Below are positions 1 to 5,719 of a DNA stretch of 6,983 bases, one piece after another; the first letter of the stretch is position 1; the number at the start of each line of letters is the position of its first letter. This DNA comes from Actinomycetota bacterium (GTDB lineage Bacteria; Actinomycetota; Actinomycetes; Mycobacteriales; Mycobacteriaceae). The notes beneath the pieces were generated by a model, which worked only from the letters and a program-made list of their open reading frames with translations, was not told the DNA's origin and ran no database searches. A program made the position numbers and the translations under genes. Where the stretch lies: positions 1-6,983 of the forward strand of contig SYAA01000052.1 in NCBI GenBank assembly GCA_005789055.1, read 5' to 3'.

Positions 1-177
1 CCCGATCCGTCCGACGGTGAACCGGTGCTGTGTGCGCACTGCGATCGGGTGGTTCCAGATATGGCGTTTTGTCCGGCCTGTGGCGTAGCTGCGCGGGCGT
101 CATCGCGCCAATCGCGCCGCCTGCGCAGGCAGTCCCCGCCGGTGCGGCAGGGCGGAACATTAGGCCCCGACGTATAG
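1..177 (+). CDS. C-terminal end of a zinc-ribbon protein (partial, 5' end outside window)
   Basis: Frame 1 is open from the first base to a TAG at 175-177, giving 58 codons of a protein that starts upstream. It contains one complete zinc ribbon: C11-x2-C14-x9-C24-x2-C27 (numbered within the fragment), with the core VVPDMAFCPACGV. A basic, Ser/Arg-rich tail follows. The segment matches the second zinc ribbon of the membrane protein at 2164-4167 at about 28 of 34 residues, including the Arg/Ser tail, while many third codon positions differ. This indicates an older duplication kept under protein-level selection. Unlike that paralogue it stops about 31 residues after the last Cys, so it has no final membrane segment or ectodomain. 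By analogy the missing part is probably polytopic membrane protein, but this cannot be seen here. Function unknown; the ribbon probably binds one zinc ion structurally. Confidence 0.85.
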   Translation, partial: PDPSDGEPVLCAHCDRVVPDMAFCPACGVAARASSRQSRRLRRQSPPVRQGGTLGPDV

Positions 178-178
178 T
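173..178 (+). promoter_or_regulatory. Candidate -10 element for the lipoprotein gene
   Basis: TATAGT fits the mycobacterial TANNNT -10 pattern well. It overlaps the TAG stop of the upstream gene and would place a transcription start near 185, leaving a leader of about 45 bases before the lipoprotein start. No convincing -35 box lies 17-19 bases upstream. A GGAAC at 154-158 resembles an ECF-sigma -35, but its spacing to a good matching -10 is poor. A single hexamer match in an intergenic region is weak evidence. Confidence 0.3.
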
Positions 179-216
179 TGAACCATCAGGTGCTCGAATC
201 ATCGGGCATGGAAAGC

Positions 217-223
217 AGGGGAG
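217..223 (+). promoter_or_regulatory. Strong Shine-Dalgarno site of the lipoprotein gene
   Basis: AGGGGAG precedes two consecutive ATG codons at 227 and 230. The gap is 3 bases to the first and 6 to the second, so the second ATG is the better-placed start. The choice changes the protein by one Met only. It is the clearest ribosome binding site in the left half of the window. Confidence 0.65.
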
Positions 224-229
224 ACAATG

Positions 230-514
230 ATGAAGTCATCACTTTTGGCCAGACGGTTCGCGCTCGTCACCGGCGCGGTCGCCGTCGTCGGAATGGGTGC
301 GCTCTCGGCGTGCGCAACGGAGAAGGAAAAACCGGCCGAGACCACGAAGTCGCCGGAGTCCAGTGCCCCGGCCACGCCGTCCAACGCGCCGGCACCCACC
401 GAAAAAGCTGTAGGCCCCGGCGGGAACAACTCCTTCTCACCGACGTACAAGGCACCGGCGGCGCCGAGTCTGCGGCCCGTGCCGGGCAACGTCATTCCGG
501 TTCAACCGAACTAA
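230..514 (+). CDS. Small secreted lipoprotein, Pro/Ala/Thr-rich
   Basis: The 94-residue product (95 from the ATG at 227) begins with a basic n-region (KSSLLARR), then a hydrophobic stretch FALVTGAVAVVGMGAL, then the lipobox L-S-A-C. The predicted lipid-modified Cys is residue 28 from this start. Lgt/LspA processing at such a lipobox would leave a mature chain of about 67 residues tethered to the outer face of the cytoplasmic membrane. That chain starts with a charged Glu/Lys segment, continues with a low-complexity Pro/Ala/Ser/Thr stretch, and ends in a Pro-rich tail (PSLRPVPGNVIPVQPN). The composition suggests an extended, unstructured linker rather than an enzyme, and I recognise no domain. 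It lies 52 bases after the zinc-ribbon gene and 24 bases before the peptidase gene, in the same frame as the latter, so co-transcription with the peptidase is likely. A role as envelope partner of the peptidase is inference from position only. Confidence 0.8.
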   Translation: MKSSLLARRFALVTGAVAVVGMGALSACATEKEKPAETTKSPESSAPATPSNAPAPTEKAVGPGGNNSFSPTYKAPAAPSLRPVPGNVIPVQPN

Positions 515-515
515 G

Positions 516-533
516 CGCGCGGTATACGGCGCG
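516..533. repeat. 18-bp near-perfect inverted repeat between lipoprotein and peptidase genes
   Basis: CGCGC-G-GTATAC-G-GCGCG is palindromic except for the single g521/g528 pair. It starts one base after the lipoprotein stop codon and ends 5 bases before the GTG start of the peptidase. It could be a regulator operator, or an RNA hairpin with a 5-bp GC stem and an 8-base loop that tunes expression of the second gene. There is no U-tract, so a classical intrinsic terminator is unlikely. Chance occurrence in GC-rich DNA cannot be excluded. Confidence 0.4.
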
Positions 534-538
534 TAGCG

Positions 539-2167
539 GTGCCTCAGCCGATGCGGCATAAGTCGTTGCGGCAGAAGGTGACCGCGGTGTTCGTCGCCGC
601 GGTCACCGCAGCCATCGCTTTCGGGCTGACGCGGGGGTCGGAACCGGCAGCGGTGGCCGGTCGGATCGGTGGGCCCTATGCGGCGTTGCTGGGCGCGTCG
701 ACGGATCTCGGTCCGGCGCACGATCAGTACGTGCAACTGACTGCCGCGCTGCGCGTACCCACCCGTCCTGATGACTTGTTCGGGTGGGCGCGCAACCGCG
801 GCTTGACGGTGCGCTGGCGGGCCGACGACAACTGGGCCTTCATCGGCGGCTCGCCGGAGGCTTTCGCGAGGGCACTCGGCGTTGCCGTGCATGACTACCG
901 GGGTCGCCGAGGTCAGGTTTTCTACGCGTCCCCGCAGCAGCCCGCCGTTCCGGCTGCGGTGCGGACAGAGGTGGCAGAATTTGGCCGTATCCTCGGCTAC
1001 ACCCCGCACCGCGAGGCCAACCGTTGGGTGTTCCCGGCGGAGGCGCCGGACCAGGAACTGGCCCAACAGGGCTTAACACCAGCTGCGGTGCTCCGCACCT
1101 ACAACGTTCAGCCACTGCGCGACGCCGGCTACTCCGGTAAGGGCGGCACGGTGATCGTGTTCTCCTTCGACGGATTCGATCAGGCTGATCTCGACCTGTT
1201 CGCGACCACCTTCAACCTGCCGATGTTCACCCCGGAGGTGGTGGGTGGACAGCCGCCGGCCCGTAGGGGCGAGGCCACGATGGATCTTCAGGCGATCCAC
1301 GCCATCGCACCCGATGCGAAGAAGGTTCTGTTCAATGCGTTGCCGACGGTGCAGGGCGCCGGCTCCTACGAGAAGATCGCCGCGATGATGGAGCAGGCAG
1401 ACCGGGATTACCCCGGCGCGCTGTGGAGTTTCTCGATCGGATGGGGCTGCGACAAATTGATCACCGCCGCCGACCTCGCTCCGGCCCGCGCGGCCCTGGC
1501 TGCAGCACTGGCCAACGGCACGACGGCCTTCGACGCCAGTGGCGACCTGGCCGGCCTGGAATGCAAGGGGGGTCAGGAGTGGTCGGCTCCGCCGAGCGCC
1601 GACGACATCGGATTAGACGCGGTGGCGTCGATGCCCGAGATGACCAATGTGGGCGGCACCACGGTGTCGACCGACGAAGGCGGCGGCTGGCTGGCCGAAC
1701 AGGCCTGGTTTGACGCACCGCTATCGCAGGGAACCGCGGGTGGGGTGTCGGCGCTGTTCAAACGCCCCGACTGGCAGGCCGCGCTGGACCCCGGCCGTGG
1801 TGCCGGTATGCGTCTCACGCCGGACATCTCGGCGGTGGCCGACCCGTTCACCGGCGTGCGGATCGTGTTCAACCAGCAGGAATTGGTCGGCGGCGGCACC
1901 TCGTTGTCGGCGCCTCTGTGGGCCGGGATGACGGCGGTGATGAACCAGTATCTCGCCGATAACGGAGGCCGGCCGGTTGGCGATCTGAACCCGGTGCTCT
2001 ACGAGATGGCCGAGGCGGCCCGACTGCCGGCCTTCCGTGACGTCGTGTTGGGCGGCAATGCCGTCGACGCCGCAGGGCCGGGTTATGACCTGGTAAGCGG
2101 ATTGGGCACGCCCGACGTCAACAACATGGCTAAGAACCTTCTCCTCACCCAGAAATTGGTGCGGTGA
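539..2167 (+). CDS. S53 family (sedolisin/kumamolisin-type) serine-carboxyl peptidase precursor
   Basis: The 542-residue exported endopeptidase belongs to the acid-active sedolisin family. Residues 6-30 form a basic then hydrophobic export signal or anchor, with a possible AVA/G cleavage near residue 40. Residues about 45-170 look like the family's activation propeptide (for example DDLFGWARNRGLTV and FARALGVAVHDY). The catalytic domain starts near residue 178 (LTPAAVLRTYNV). All key residues are present: E245 and D249 in GEATMD, oxyanion Asp D336 in ASGDLAG, and nucleophile S455 in GGGTSLSAPLWAG. The C-terminal calcium-site region is recognisable (FRDVV with D501, GPGYDLVSGLGTP with D517). 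Length is normal for an S53 pre-pro-enzyme and it looks intact. The start is uncertain: neither GTG 539 nor ATG 551 has a good Shine-Dalgarno sequence, and the export signal is kept from either. The stop overlaps the next gene's start by four bases (GTGA). Substrate unknown. Confidence 0.93.
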   Translation: MPQPMRHKSLRQKVTAVFVAAVTAAIAFGLTRGSEPAAVAGRIGGPYAALLGASTDLGPAHDQYVQLTAALRVPTRPDDLFGWARNRGLTVRWRADDNWAFIGGSPEAFARALGVAVHDYRGRRGQVFYASPQQPAVPAAVRTEVAEFGRILGYTPHREANRWVFPAEAPDQELAQQGLTPAAVLRTYNVQPLRDAGYSGKGGTVIVFSFDGFDQADLDLFATTFNLPMFTPEVVGGQPPARRGEATMDLQAIHAIAPDAKKVLFNALPTVQGAGSYEKIAAMMEQADRDYPGALWSFSIGWGCDKLITAADLAPARAALAAALANGTTAFDASGDLAGLECKGGQEWSAPPSADDIGLDAVASMPEMTNVGGTTVSTDEGGGWLAEQAWFDAPLSQGTAGGVSALFKRPDWQAALDPGRGAGMRLTPDISAVADPFTGVRIVFNQQELVGGGTSLSAPLWAGMTAVMNQYLADNGGRPVGDLNPVLYEMAEAARLPAFRDVVLGGNAVDAAGPGYDLVSGLGTPDVNNMAKNLLLTQKLVR

Positions 2168-4167
2168 GCATCGATCTGAGCCCGGACGCGGTGCCCAGAA
2201 CGCGGTGCCCCCGGTGCTCGAGTGATGTACCGACCGGCGAATTCTGCGGAGTATGCGGGTCGGATCTGACCGGCGGGCGGACCGGGGGACGCCGATGGCT
2301 GCGGCCGGGCACCTTCGGTGCCGCGCCAGGCGAGGCCGTGCTGCGGCCCTATCTGTTCAGTTCGCTGTTCCCGCACCTGCCGAACCGGTCTAGGCGGCCG
2401 TTTCGGATCATCCTGCTCATCGGGGCGCTTGCACTGGTTGCCTTCGCGGTCGCAAGGATTCCTTCGGCCGGCATCGCCCTGGCCGCACTGGGACTGCCCC
2501 TGCTGTTCGGGCTCTACCTACGCGCCTCCGGTGTCGGACGAGACATCCCGCGTTCATCTCTGGTGCTCACCGCGACCCTCGGCGCCGCGTTGGGCATCGG
2601 GTGGGTCATGGTGACCGGTCAATTGGTGTCGGCCTCCTACGGGTTGCCGATGTCCGTCGGCCTGGCACTGCGTCACGAATTGCGCACGGGCATAGCGATT
2701 CCGACGGCCGCGATGATCCTGATGGTCGTGCCGGTGATCGTGGTGCGACTGTTGGCGAGGTCTGCCCGCCGGCCGGCGGAGTCGCTGGACGGGTTCGTGA
2801 TCGGCGCTCTCGGGGCGCTGGCTTTCAGTGCCACGGCGACTCTGACCCGCCTGGCACCGAGGTTCTTCGCCCCGGCAGCGGTCAGCGACGACAACGGGCC
2901 GTTCCTGTTCGGCCCGCGCAGCGCCGGCCTATTCGCCCACACCAGGCCATTGCGGAGTCTCCTGGTGGAATCCGTCCTGTGCGGGGTGACCATTCCGGTC
3001 ACCGCCGCGGCCGCGGGCGGCATCGTCGGCATCCTGCTGTGGTTTCGTCACCCGGGGGCCGACGACACCGAGGATCACCCCGGTCGGGTACGCATGGTCC
3101 TCGCCCTCCTCGCCGCCGCCGCTCTCGTGATTCACACTGCGGTGGGCACCATCGACATGGTCGGGTTGCCCGAGACCTGGATGATTGGCCTGCACCTGGT
3201 GATGACGCTCGCGGTGCTTCTGGCATTGCGACTCGCGCTACAACTGGCGCTGCTGCACGAGGCCCACGATCCCATCGACGAGAGTCGGCCGCTGTTGTGT
3301 GTGCACTGCGAGATGGTGGTGCCCGACATGGCCTTCTGCCCGGCCTGCGGGGTCGCCAGTCGGGCCTCCTCGCGTGAGTCGCGTCGGGACCGCCGGGATG
3401 AGCGCCCGCAGCCTCTCGACGTGTCCGCGGGCGCCGGGCCGCCGGCGGGCGAGCAGACCTATCCCGGGTATGCGATTGGCGCGCAGACCTATAGCGCGCC
3501 GGCCGTGCGACGGCCCCGGTTGAATTGGCTGCTGGGGCGCTGGGGGATCGGCATCACGACGGTGGCGGTGACCCTCGGCGCGGTCGCGATCGTGCTCACG
3601 CCGAGGGTCGCGCACTACATGTGCCCGCCGGAGTGCGGCGAACCTCCGACCGGCACCCCGGTGATGGCGCTGCCGCGGTTCGCCGCGCCGGGCGGCGAGT
3701 TTTCGGTGGCCTATCCCGCGGAGGGATCCGCCTACACGGTCACCACCGGTGACGCCGGGGTGACGGCCACCTTCACCGGCGGCGACGGTGGGGTCATGCA
3801 GTTGTTCTCCCTGCCCGCGAACGGCCGGTCGGCGCGAGAGATCGTCAAGGCTGCGCTGCGCAAGGCCTACCCGGACGCAACATTTGCCTACGAGATCCCC
3901 AATGCGATGGTCGGCTATCAGCCCGGCTACGGCGAAGCCGCCGACGACTGGCCGCAGAGTACGACCGCGCGCTACAGCCGGGTGCGGATCATCGGCCTGG
4001 CGGCGGTCAAGAACGACGTCGCACTTGTCGCGTTCGCGATCGGGCCATACCGGGTATTCGGGCCGGACTCCGGGCCCGGAATACCGTCAGGAGCCAACCT
4101 GCAACTTGCGCAGGACATGGGAAAATACGTCAACAGTTTCCGGTGGGCCGGCGATCCACTGCGCTGA
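2164..4167 (+). CDS. Polytopic membrane protein with two zinc ribbons and a C-terminal ectodomain
   Basis: This 667-residue protein of unknown function starts at a GTG overlapping the peptidase stop (GTGA), implying translational coupling. An N-terminal zinc ribbon has C15-x2-C18-x9-C28-x2-C31. Eight hydrophobic segments follow at about 80-98, 101-120, 132-154, 175-197, 210-228, 271-294, 309-331 and 339-362. A second ribbon with the same spacing is at C379/C382/C392/C395, then an Arg-rich and Pro/Gly/Ala-rich linker, and a ninth segment at about 461-479. The last 185 residues would be outside the membrane, opening with C487-x3-C491. With eight segments between them, both ribbons fall on the same side, presumably cytoplasmic. 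The ectodomain has alternating beta-like strands and a motif FSVAYPAEGSAYTV that loosely recalls PsbP/Mog1-like lipoprotein domains; this is a weak impression. The Arg-rich region beside the ribbon may contact nucleic acid or lipid head groups. A paralogue ends at 177. Confidence 0.88.
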   Translation: MSIDLSPDAVPRTRCPRCSSDVPTGEFCGVCGSDLTGGRTGGRRWLRPGTFGAAPGEAVLRPYLFSSLFPHLPNRSRRPFRIILLIGALALVAFAVARIPSAGIALAALGLPLLFGLYLRASGVGRDIPRSSLVLTATLGAALGIGWVMVTGQLVSASYGLPMSVGLALRHELRTGIAIPTAAMILMVVPVIVVRLLARSARRPAESLDGFVIGALGALAFSATATLTRLAPRFFAPAAVSDDNGPFLFGPRSAGLFAHTRPLRSLLVESVLCGVTIPVTAAAAGGIVGILLWFRHPGADDTEDHPGRVRMVLALLAAAALVIHTAVGTIDMVGLPETWMIGLHLVMTLAVLLALRLALQLALLHEAHDPIDESRPLLCVHCEMVVPDMAFCPACGVASRASSRESRRDRRDERPQPLDVSAGAGPPAGEQTYPGYAIGAQTYSAPAVRRPRLNWLLGRWGIGITTVAVTLGAVAIVLTPRVAHYMCPPECGEPPTGTPVMALPRFAAPGGEFSVAYPAEGSAYTVTTGDAGVTATFTGGDGGVMQLFSLPANGRSAREIVKAALRKAYPDATFAYEIPNAMVGYQPGYGEAADDWPQSTTARYSRVRIIGLAAVKNDVALVAFAIGPYRVFGPDSGPGIPSGANLQLAQDMGKYVNSFRWAGDPLR

Positions 4168-4179
4168 AAGGGATTCAGC
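4163..4179. terminator. Small stem-loop spanning both convergent stop codons
   Basis: GCTGAA (4163-4168) and TTCAGC (4174-4179) form a perfect 6-bp stem around a 5-base AGGGA loop. The stem contains the TGA of the zinc-ribbon membrane protein (4165-4167) and, on the other strand, the TGA of the metallopeptidase (4175-4177). The convergent genes are only 7 bases apart, so any shared termination signal must lie here or inside the genes. The stem is short and lacks a T-tract, so terminator function is uncertain. Confidence 0.3.
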
Positions 4180-4525
4180 CCCAGCCGAGTTCGTGCAGAC
4201 GGTCATCGTCGATCCCGAAGTGGTGGGCGATCTCGTGGATCACCGTGATCGCCACTTCCTCGACCACATCGGCCTCGCTGTCGCAGACCTCCAGCAGACT
4301 CTCCGAATAGATCGTGACGGTGTCCGGCAGGGCTCCGGCGTAGGACGAGTCACGCTCGGTCAGTGCGATCCCTTCGTAGAGACCGAGTAGATCAGGTTCG
4401 GTGGGGTGGCGGTCGGCCACCAGCACCACGACGTTGTCGATGGCGCGGGCGAGTTCGGGCGGAATCAGATCGAGCGCATCGGAAACGAGTTCCTCGAAAC
4501 GCTCCGCGGACATCCCGACGGGCAT
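4175..4525 (-). CDS. Small zincin-like metallopeptidase family protein (Rv3836-like)
   Basis: The 116-residue product has the zinc-protease signature HEIAHHFGIDD at residues 97-107, matching HExxHxxGxxD. H97, H101 and probably D107 are the zinc ligands, and E98 is the general base. The following DRLHELGW is typical of the small, single-domain zincin family found widely in actinobacteria (metallopeptidase family, formerly DUF1025). There is no signal peptide or membrane segment, so it is cytoplasmic. Physiological substrates are not established for the family, and true peptidase activity is often assumed rather than shown. The ATG used overlaps the upstream gene's stop by one base (TGATG), which favours coupled translation; Met5 (codon at 4513-4511) is an alternative because many relatives begin near MSAERFE. 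Its position directly after the septum-formation-family gene, diverging from serS, matches Rv3836 in M. tuberculosis from memory. It looks intact. Confidence 0.9.
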   Translation of the reverse strand: MPVGMSAERFEELVSDALDLIPPELARAIDNVVVLVADRHPTEPDLLGLYEGIALTERDSSYAGALPDTVTIYSESLLEVCDSEADVVEEVAITVIHEIAHHFGIDDDRLHELGWG

Positions 4526-5622
4526 CAGCCCGGCGGAAGCGGAAGGTTGAGGCGCTCCTCGGGAATGCTCGGCGGGGGGATCGGGGGCTGCCCGTTGATC
4601 AGCAGCGGTCCCTTCGCGCTATTGATCAACGTGGCCCAACCGCCGTTACCGAGGGTCGCGCCGATACTGCACGAGACCTGGCGGCTGCCGGCGGTCCAGC
4701 TGGGCAGCGAGACGGTGCTGTAAATCAATGTCAGCGTGGTGTCGCGCAATTGCACGGGCGCGAGATAGGCCTCGCTGAGTCTGTTGCAGACCTCTTTGAT
4801 GAGTGCATCCTGGTCGGGTTCAGGGGGCAGCATGTCGGGGAAACTCTCGGCCAGATTGACAGTCCCGACGACCTCCATCGCATGCGGTGCCGAGCAGTCG
4901 ACGGGGGCGTCGTTGGGCTGATTGGTCGGAGGGTCGATTCCCAGACAGGTTCCGGTCGGCCAGATTTTGGACTGGTCGAGGTCAGCGATCCTGCCCGTGA
5001 AGGCAATCTGCTGGTTGGCCGGACCGGGAAGCTGCAAGCCGCACAGCATGCGACGCTCGCCCGACTGCTGCCAGGCTTTGTCTCCCGCCCAGAGCAGGCT
5101 GATACTGAAGCGGCTGTTCGGGTCGAACTTCGCACCGAGGTAGCGCTTCACCGCGGGCTCACACTGTTCCTGGCTGATCTGTTGGATCCGGGCGGGGGAC
5201 GGCGGTGGCGCATCCGGCCCGTACTCCGATCCCGGATAGGTCCGCATATCGATGGACTCGGCCACTTCGAATCGGTGATCGCCGGCGCAGTCGACGATCA
5301 CCGCGGAGTCCGGCGAGTTATCCGGCCAGTTCAGGCAACTGCCCGGCCGAGCGTCGGCGAACGCGGGATTGGCCGCCGGCCGTATTGCCTCGGACGTGGC
5401 GAAGCGGCTCAACGGGCCCTTGTCGCCGGTCGGCAGGGCAGTGACGACTCCGGCGATCAGCAGTGCGCCCAGCGCAGCCAGCATGAGGACACGGCGGGTT
5501 GAGCTGGCGTGCAGCGCACCGGTGAAGCCCCGTCGCTGTGGAGATTCGTCTCCTCGGGGGGCATTCCCGGATTCCACATCGGCGGTCTCGTCCCGCTCGG
5601 ATAGCTGCAACATTGCCTCCAT
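4525..5622 (-). CDS. Septum-formation-family membrane protein with two tandem Cys-rich modules (Rv3835-like)
   Basis: About 365 residues. An N-terminal acidic cytoplasmic part of roughly 43 residues is followed by one membrane segment ([19 protein letters not shown]) and a large extracytoplasmic region. That region holds two related modules. Numbering from the upstream Met (codon at 5637-5635), module 1 is GSCLNW...[11 protein letters not shown] with C101, C117, H121, E124, C159 and C199. Module 2 is GTCLGI...[11 protein letters not shown] with C231, C248, H252, E255, C284 and C323. Four Cys per module outside the membrane suggests two disulfides each. The C-terminus is Pro-rich. The family is named for septum formation, but its biochemical role is poorly defined. 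I chose the ATG at 5622 because GATGAGG lies 9 bases upstream; the ATG at 5637 lacks such a site and the one at 5613 has only a 2-base gap. The gene precedes the metallopeptidase with a one-base overlap and diverges from serS, as Rv3835 does in M. tuberculosis from memory. Confidence 0.88.
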   Translation of the reverse strand: MEAMLQLSERDETADVESGNAPRGDESPQRRGFTGALHASSTRRVLMLAALGALLIAGVVTALPTGDKGPLSRFATSEAIRPAANPAFADARPGSCLNWPDNSPDSAVIVDCAGDHRFEVAESIDMRTYPGSEYGPDAPPPSPARIQQISQEQCEPAVKRYLGAKFDPNSRFSISLLWAGDKAWQQSGERRMLCGLQLPGPANQQIAFTGRIADLDQSKIWPTGTCLGIDPPTNQPNDAPVDCSAPHAMEVVGTVNLAESFPDMLPPEPDQDALIKEVCNRLSEAYLAPVQLRDTTLTLIYSTVSLPSWTAGSRQVSCSIGATLGNGGWATLINSAKGPLLINGQPPIPPPSIPEERLNLPLPPG

Positions 5623-5719
5623 TGTGGCAGGCCTCATCCGCAGTGTGCCAAGTGATGCGCAACGACTGTTATGGGGTTGTGCTGTGCCCGCCGATTCACT
5701 CGAAAGTAGGGTTCACTGC
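5623..5719. promoter_or_regulatory. Divergent intergenic promoter region between the septum-formation gene and serS
   Basis: These 97 bases must carry the signals for serS on the plus strand and the two-gene operon on the minus strand. For serS, TAGGGT at 5707-5712 fits TANNNT and sits 7 bases before the GTG, consistent with transcription starting at or next to the start codon. On the minus strand, TACTTT (5708-5703) also fits and shares two base pairs with it. No clear -35 boxes are visible. The space is too small for a T-box leader, and no terminator-antiterminator fold is apparent. Confidence 0.4.

Noticed and set aside
437..1066. 209-codon minus-strand open frame opposite the start of the S53 peptidase
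   Set aside because: Its product is Arg-rich and shows no domain, while the plus strand carries a clear export signal and S53 propeptide.
3298..3350. Zinc ribbon repeats at 31-81 and 3298-3348 as a recombination repeat or assembly duplication
   Set aside because: The nucleotide sequences differ at many third positions and the similarity follows the protein reading frame. This fits old gene duplication rather than a recent repeat or assembly artefact.
2601..3377. 258-codon plus-strand frame inside the zinc-ribbon membrane protein gene
   Set aside because: It is rich in Arg, Gly and His with no membrane segments or motifs, and overlaps a frame with clear membrane helices and ribbons. It is a frame shadow.
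4175..4525. Metallopeptidase as a toxin or phage protease
   Set aside because: The HExxHxxGxxD plus HELGW pattern, lack of export signal and conserved place next to the Rv3835-like gene fit the housekeeping actinobacterial zincin family.
4363..5502. Long plus-strand open frame of 379 codons opposite the septum-formation-family and metallopeptidase genes
   Set aside because: Its translation is Arg/Gly-rich low-complexity sequence with no recognisable domain. The opposite strand encodes two recognisable families. Long antisense frames are common in GC-rich DNA.
5369..5719. N-terminal extension of serS by about 117 codons
   Set aside because: The extension is antisense to the septum-formation gene and the promoter region. 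SerRS homology begins at the GTG at 5720 with [12 protein letters not shown] and the full length is then normal.
5623..5719. T-box or other amino-acid-responsive leader for serS
   Set aside because: The space is only 97 bp and shared with a divergent gene. I see no T-box core motif, specifier loop or terminator, and the -10 position suggests little or no leader.
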